Positions 58,467 through 64,000 of a stretch of DNA of 64,000 nt are shown in pieces. The DNA comes from Pyrenophora tritici-repentis. Taxonomy: Eukaryota > Ascomycota > Dothideomycetes > Pleosporales > Pleosporaceae. The notes below the pieces were generated by a model that made no database searches, was not told the DNA's origin, and saw nothing but the letters and a program-made list of their open reading frames with translations. The position numbers and the translations under genes are program-made. The stretch lies in NCBI RefSeq assembly GCF_003171515.1, contig NC_089396.1, positions 1,736,001-1,800,000 on the forward strand, given 5' to 3'. Position 1 is the first letter of the stretch; each line of letters begins with the position of its first letter.

Positions 58467-59813
58467 TCACTCTCTCTTACTAACTTGCTGCACGCGATTG
58501 ACCACGCGATCAAGCAGACTAACCATCTCGTCGCTCACAAACTTGGGATCATCCTGGTGAATAAAGTGGCCGCATCGTACCGCCGTAATGGGCCCAATCG
58601 CCTTGCCTTCGTCCGTAATCCTACAAAGGCCTTCGTTGTAGCGCCGCCAAGCGGGGTTGGCATAAGTCATAGTGAGAATCTTTGGAGTCCTAAGACTACC
58701 CGTGTCTATATTTGCAGCAAAGTATTAGTCTCTTGTCAAAACAATAGGCTAGAAGAGGAAAAAAGAACTGCGTCATGAACACGTACACGATTGTTCCGCA
58801 AACGTTTCCCAATCATGGCCTACGACGGTGAGGTAAGGACCTTTTCCCAGATACCCCTCCAATTTCGGTCCGTCCGCGTGCGGGAGCAACTTCGGCAGAT
58901 TCTGTCGTGATAAGCCCTCCTGACTCGGCACGTCGGGGTGAAACATGCGCCTGTACTTTTCCCGCGTCGCACGCACTTCATCTTCGGTGACGCCATCGGG
59001 GAGCGTGTGTGGGTTGAAGTCTGGCGCATCGGGGTTGGGCCAGAAGTCTTGGTAATCCGAATTTGCCATGATGCTGTCGAGGAAGAGCAGGCCCGATACC
59101 GTACCTGGGTAACATTGTGTGAAGAGGCGGGCGAGCGCGCAGCCGATGCTGTTGCACACGAAGATTAAACAGGGGTACCGCGTGGGTTTGTTGATGTCTA
59201 GATGCTCGCGCCATATTTGCAGCGTAAACTGCTTCAGTGCTTTTACCGCGGATATGGCGTCATGGCCGTGTGAAGGTGGTGGGTCTTTGTCGTCCGGGTC
59301 GGGATCTGAATCTCCCTGCCCATATCTGTCGTAACTCAATAGACCAGGATATGGTAGCCGACTAACGATTCTCTTCTCCAGAAAACTTCGAATCGTAGGG
59401 TCCCAGGAGCTTCTCGGCATTACTAGCCCATTAAGAAAGACAATAAGCGTCTGCGAAAATGGGTTGGGGTGATTGGCATGGGGCTTTGATGCTGGATAGT
59501 ACGTGTAGTGTATTCGTGCACCGGGCTTTGTATCCAGAGGAAGCGAAGACACCTCAGGGTCTGGAAAGGGCTGGAGGTCATCTTCGGAATTATTCAAACT
59601 GCCAGGAAACGGTATGGCATAGCTGCGGTTGTTCATAGTTTCGTGTTTCCTGGCGGTTATGATAGGGTCCATTTGCGCCGTATTGGTGCCGGGTGAATTA
59701 GCTTGGTTCATGTTTGCGGCTTTGAGATTTGCTTTTGGTGCGATTCCTTCTCTTTCTTGCCTGGTCAGTCCCGAGTACTTGAGATGGGGTGCAATGTACG
59801 GGAACGCATCCAT
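58467..59813 (-). CDS. alpha/beta-fold hydrolase
   Basis: Two exons (59813-58787, 58705-58467) join in phase (GTACGT donor, TATAG acceptor) to 421 residues, reading FAEQSYTGSLRTPKILTMTY across the junction. The first ~100 residues are a poorly conserved extension. The fold starts with QTLIVFLNGLVMPRSSWDP (oxyanion region) and LLSYDRYGQGDSDPDP. The nucleophile Ser is expected in FVCNSIGCALARLFTQ, where the elbow is N-S-I-G rather than G-x-S-x-G. LLFLDSIMANSD follows. The catalytic His is expected in RCGHFIHQDDP in exon 2. Substrate unknown. In-frame codons continue upstream without a further ATG, so the start is the best available. Confidence 0.8.
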
Positions 59814-60705
59814 AGCTGACTCTAACAGGGGCAGCGGGACGGTGGTGGCATTTGCAGTGATTACTTTAGTCGTCCTGATTGGGAAGAGCGTAATATGCAC
59901 GATGGGGTGGAAAATCGGAAGATAAATTATGAAAACGAAGGCAAGATGAATACAGGGTCCAAGATGAACTATGTAGCTTAAGGGTCCTGCAGGCTATCTC
60001 AAGACGTATTTTGAGCAACGAGCTGGTTACCCCTCTTCGCCTCCACGGCGGAATAGGATTCCAGGTCCTGGGTCTCGATTCGTCCGAGGCGCTGCCAATA
60101 AGGTCTCACGTGAAGACTTTTTTTCATGTCGCCAAGGGCTGGGTTATGCAAAATGTGGCTACAGTCGACTAAAATGGCGAAGATTTGAAGATGCGGTGCT
60201 TTTCGAGATGACGGTGTTGCGAGATGGCGCCGGTCATAGCCGCTGACGACAACTACGTAACGTGATCCGAGGTCCCATCAACCAAGATGTAGGCCTCATG
60301 ATGACATGCACATGGGAGACGGGCAAACCCAAAAGCAGGCGGCTTGCAATACGGCGTCTGTGGTCTGCGGGGAGGCCAATATGGTCGAAACAAGAAGAGA
60401 CAAGCTACGGAGGATGACAGAAATGCACGGCGTTTGAGGGCACAGAGTGCATTCGCCGTGGCTGCACAGCGTTGTGCTGGCTGCTAAGTTAGGGGGGGAT
60501 GGGGATGGGGATGCGCAACCGGGGTGGTGGTGGGGGCGGCGGTCGACGCCAGGTACACGCATCGAGCTATGACGTGTGACGTGTTGATGCTCGATGCAGG
60601 CCGCTGTTTCCCTTTCACCGTACCCGCACCTGCATCTGCGTCTGCGTCTGCGTCTGCGCGGCCCACCCGCTAGACTGAGGCCCTTATTATCAGCAACTTA
60701 CCCGC
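59814..60705. promoter_or_regulatory. divergent interval, contains a GCGTCT hexamer run
   Basis: About 890 bases between divergent start codons. A GCATCTGCGTCT-type hexamer run lies at 60627-60660. No factor site was assigned. Confidence 0.45.
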
Positions 60706-61733
60706 ATGGACGCGTCCTTTCACAAAACCCTCCTCGCTCGCTGTCGTTTGCCCGTCACTTGGTCAAAGCAAGCTTCAAACCTCAAACACCCCACACGCGC
60801 CATTGACACCCGTCTCCCAGCCCTTGGCCTTGGTACCTGATCCGCGACGTGCATGAAGTTCGTGGTTTGCCCGTGCCTCTAGAAGAGAGGCAGAATCCGG
60901 CTAATCGTCTTCTAGCGTTTATGCACCTTGATTCGATCATTATGCCATACTGCGATGCCGAAACACAGACCGTCTGGGCGGGCCTTACAAAGATGGATGT
61001 TCGTCCGGACATTCTCTTTACCGCACCAGACACGACTACACCACCCGCCGAAATGATTGCAACACACAAGCCGCTAAGCCTCGACAACATCGTCACCGCC
61101 GCCCAGCTCGGCAGCCTCGACCCCAACAGCTCCTTCAAGACGCTGCTGGAGCGACGACACAATCGCCCAGGCATCCCCACACGCATTTCCCTGCCTAGTT
61201 CCGAGCTGGATGACGAGGTGTTTCCCTCACCACCTCCGAGCCATGCTTTAATGTCCCCGCTTCCCGAGGCCAACAAGCGCTATGCAGGCCACACCCCATT
61301 GCTTCCCCGCTCTTTCTCACCGGTACAAGATGATATGCCGGAGCCTGCAGAGGAGGAAGCGGTGGAGGAGCCTGTGCATGCACCGGACGAAGACGAGTCC
61401 CTGATTGGCCCGCTCATGCTGCCAACGAACCCCGTCGATGGCGCTAGTGACCACATTGCACTGGACGTCCTGGACGATGTGCTTGAAAAAGTGGCCAAGG
61501 ACCAGGAGAGGTTCAGCAGACTGAAGGATGCCCCTGAGCCAACGCCCGTCGCAAAGGACGTCGAAGAAGACTTGCCACTGAGTCGGAAGGCATCGGCCGA
61601 CTCGCGCAGGTCGTCCAACAACTCGCCGAAATCATCCACCGACTCTCGCAAATCATCCACCGCCTCGGTCGTCGACGGCGTCCGACTCAAAACCCCGCCT
61701 CTCAACTTTGGCATGCCCATTGGGCAAGTGTAG
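60706..61733 (+). CDS. hypothetical protein, two exons
   Basis: Exons 60706-60832 and 60883-61733 join in phase across a 50-base intron (GTACCT donor, CTCTAG acceptor) to 325 residues. The ATG at 60706 opens MDASFHKTLLARCRLPVTWS, positively charged and free of acidic residues after position 2, so it could be a mitochondrial presequence (inference). The junction reads LPALGLEERQNPANRLLAF. The conserved-looking part is residues ~50-150 (LAFMHLDSIIMPYCDAETQT, LSLDNIVTAAQLGSLDPNSS). After that come a Ser/Pro-rich part and an acidic part (EEEAVEEPVHAPDEDES), and then S-R-K-S repeats (SADSRRSSNNSPKSSTDSRK). No domain recognised. Confidence 0.75.
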
Positions 61734-62110
61734 CCTGCTTCCCAGGTTCTATATTCTTGGCAGACAGCCATGACTGACTGCAGCATGGTATGGTGGTATG
61801 GTGCTTTACGACGGATTGGATCACGGAACGGCGTTTGGGTAGATGGGGAGGCTGTGCTTCACAAAAACGATACCCGGAGTTTTGTGCTCAACCTGCACCC
61901 ACATACGTATTCATCGCAGGCTATAGACTACCAGCCTAGCGTCATAGAAGAATACAAAACAATGACTATCGGAGCCTTCTGATTTGAGAGTGACAATGGA
62001 GACACCTAAACTTGATTGAGGAGACGTATAAGAGTTGATTTCTTTCCATGCTGCAATAGCATAGACTCTATTTCATGTCGTTATGTGTGTTTCCTCCCAG
62101 CAACTCTACT
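61734..62110. other. tail-to-tail interval
   Basis: 377 bases between convergent stop codons; 3' regions only. Confidence 0.55.
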
Positions 62111-63888
62111 CTAGTCGTCCTGGTCCCAGTTGCCCTGCTGTGCCTTTCCTGGCATCTTGGGTCCACCGGCTTGCCTGGCGACAATGATCTGATCCACACT
62201 CAACACTGTCCTGGCTGCCTCGGTCGCCAACTTGATGGCCCACATCTTGCTGACCCACAGATCCAGAATACCCTCCTCCTTGGCATCCAGGGTACCAGAA
62301 CCATCTTCATTCTCAATGTCGACGCCAACCGTCCACTCATCATCTTTCCGGCCCTTCTGTGCGGCGTGTGCAACGTATAATTTGGCAAGTACCTCGGTCG
62401 CGTCCAGACCAGCTGACTCAGCGAGTGTTCGTGGAATCACCTCGAAAGCTTCAGCATACTTGCGGATGGAGTATTGTGCCAAGCCCGGTGTCTTTTCTGC
62501 GATGGCCTTGATCTTCTCGACAAGTTGCATCTCAGTGGCTCCAGCGCCGGGTACTAATCGAGCGTCGCGCGTGATGGCCTTGACTACGTTGACACCATCA
62601 TCGATTGCTCGCTCTACGTCATCGAGATGGTTTTGTGTGGCACCACGTAGCACAAGAGTTGCCGTCCTTGTTTGTTCGTTCTCTTGTCTGAACACGGTGA
62701 CGCGGTCACCACCAATCTCCATGGTCTCAACAACGTCGATAGTGCCCATCTCGTCTGGCATGGGGGCACCAAGGCGAGCAAGCGGCGTAGCACCAACCAC
62801 TCTGCATAACCGGCGGAGCTCAAACTTGGAGAGAACCTTGATGACGAGGATGTTGTAGCGGTTGAGGTAGTGTAGTGCCAGTTCGCCAATGGTAGATCCG
62901 GCAACGACGACGCGCATTCCAGAGTCGTAGAGCTCCTTGATGATCTGCTCCACCTGCTGCTCCTCGCCCTTGGTAAAGTCCATCATCTCCTTGGCGTTGT
63001 GTAGCAGTACCGTGCCCTTGGTCTCGGTCTGCGAAATGTCCACTGGACATGAGAAGACTCCGACCTTGGCCTTGGTTGCCTTTGTGACGGTACCATCTGG
63101 CTGCCTCGCGAAGACCATGCCCTTGACGACCTTGCTCTGCTCCAAAGCACCACCCATGATCTTGACTACGCGGACGTTGTCGACATTGAAGTTGGCAGGG
63201 TTCTTAGGAAGGACGGCGAGAACGGCTTCGGCGACGAGGTTGGCAAGGAAGTCCTCGCTGCCAGATTGTTTGGCTGCAACCACGGTGCGGATCGCTTTGC
63301 TGAGCTCATCTTGTGACCGGATGTCTTCGACCTTGTCGCATACCAATTCTGTATAGAATTAGTCCTGTCCGGGTCTCAAACGATTTCTATTTCACTTACG
63401 CTCCAGTGTCTCAAGAGCCGCAAGCTGTGCCTTTTCGTAGCCCAAAACAATATCGCTTGTCTTGAGGCCCATTCTTATTAACTCCTCTGCCTTCTTCAGC
63501 AGCTCACCAGCCAATACAATAACCAGGTTGGTCGCATCACCCATCTCCGCCTCTTGCTGCTGGCTGGCCATAACAAGCAACTTGGCCGCGGGGTGTACGA
63601 CCTCGAGTTCGCGCAATATGGTTGCCGCATCCGAGGTAAGGATCATCTTTTGCAGGTGGTTGATAACAATCTTGTTGCGGCCATAGGGACCCAGAGAAGT
63701 CTGGACCGTCTGGGCAATCGTCCGACAGGCATCGATGTTGCGAATAACAGCGCCATCTTCGGCGTCGTAGCTGTTGCGGGGTGGTTAGTTGCGTGTTTAC
63801 AGTTGTTGCGGGGTTGCAGATGGCCATACTTTTGGTAGCCTTGCTTGAACAAGCCGGCGTTGGGGGCATTAGGTATCGAGAGAGACAT
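62111..63888 (-). CDS. CCT8: T-complex chaperonin subunit theta (CCT8)
   Basis: Three exons (63888-63830, 63770-63400, 63348-62111) join in phase to 555 residues, as in other Cct8 proteins. The N-terminus MSLSIPNAPNAGLFKQGYQ is typical of theta subunits, which share the NAGLFKQGY start. The ATP site shows SLGPYGRNKIVINHLQKMIL, then MILTSDAATILRELEVVHPA and GDATNLVIVLAGELL. The later chaperonin blocks GMRVVVAGSTIGELALHYLN, VPGAGATEMQLVEKI and VDQIIVARQAGGP are in place. CCT8 is one of eight subunits of the cytosolic TRiC ring that folds actin and tubulin. Intron 1 (59 bases) and intron 2 (51 bases) each split a codon. Confidence 0.97.
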
Positions 63889-64000
63889 TTCGGCCGTGTG
63901 TGAGGGGTATCAAGGTTGTGGTGGTGGACCTTGTTCGAAGCTCTGCGCGGCAAGAACGCGTCCAATCCCAAATTTCGATGCCAAGACTTGAGTATCGGGG
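63889..64000. promoter_or_regulatory. promoter edge of CCT8
   Basis: Upstream flank of CCT8 cut by the window end. Confidence 0.4.

Overview
This window is nuclear chromosomal DNA of a filamentous ascomycete, most likely a dothideomycete of the Pleosporales (the rank is inference). The evidence is many spliced genes with introns of about 50 to 110 bases, GTAAGT-like donors, CTAAC/CTAAT branch points and CAG/TAG acceptors. There is also a six-exon calmodulin with a start-codon-only first exon, and the fungal set TLG2, NOC3, NIP7, ISY1, CWC24, TIM13, NUC1, CCT8 and an ApsA/Num1-type protein. Open frames were joined by hand wherever donor, acceptor and codon phase agreed.

Layout. 0.4-4.8 kb: one five-exon minus-strand gene for an unrecognised ~1337-residue protein with a charged coiled coil and a basic tail. 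5.2-7.9 kb: TLG2 (minus) and calmodulin (plus) on a shared promoter. 7.9-18 kb: a gene-poor stretch holding one convincing gene, a three-exon small secreted cysteine-rich protein (14.05-14.42 kb), plus a doubtful frame near 16.9 kb. 18.1-21.5 kb: a RING-PH-VWA protein of the Far1/Ste5 type. 21.5-25.4 kb: nothing recognised. 25.4-28.5 kb: a frameshifted alpha/beta hydrolase and a zinc alcohol dehydrogenase. 29.1-34.3 kb: three probable mitochondrial genes (a Tcd-type tRNA dehydratase, NUC1, TIM13) and a five-exon L-type lectin. 35.9-39.8 kb: a secreted tyrosinase, a probable pseudogene and a single-pass membrane protein. 41.2-45.6 kb: NOC3, NIP7 and ISY1. 46.8-54.7 kb: the 1900-residue ApsA/Num1-like cortical protein and CWC24. 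56.3-61.7 kb: two unrecognised proteins flanking an alpha/beta hydrolase. 62.1-63.9 kb: CCT8.

Most genes are housekeeping: vesicle traffic (TLG2, lectin), calcium signalling, ribosome assembly (NOC3/NIP7 head to head), splicing (ISY1, CWC24), mitochondria, protein folding and nuclear positioning. The accessory candidates are the large coiled-coil protein, the small secreted protein, the tyrosinase, the broken hydrolase and the decayed gene at 37.5-38.3 kb. No mobile element, CRISPR array or rRNA was seen, and no tRNA was recognised by eye.
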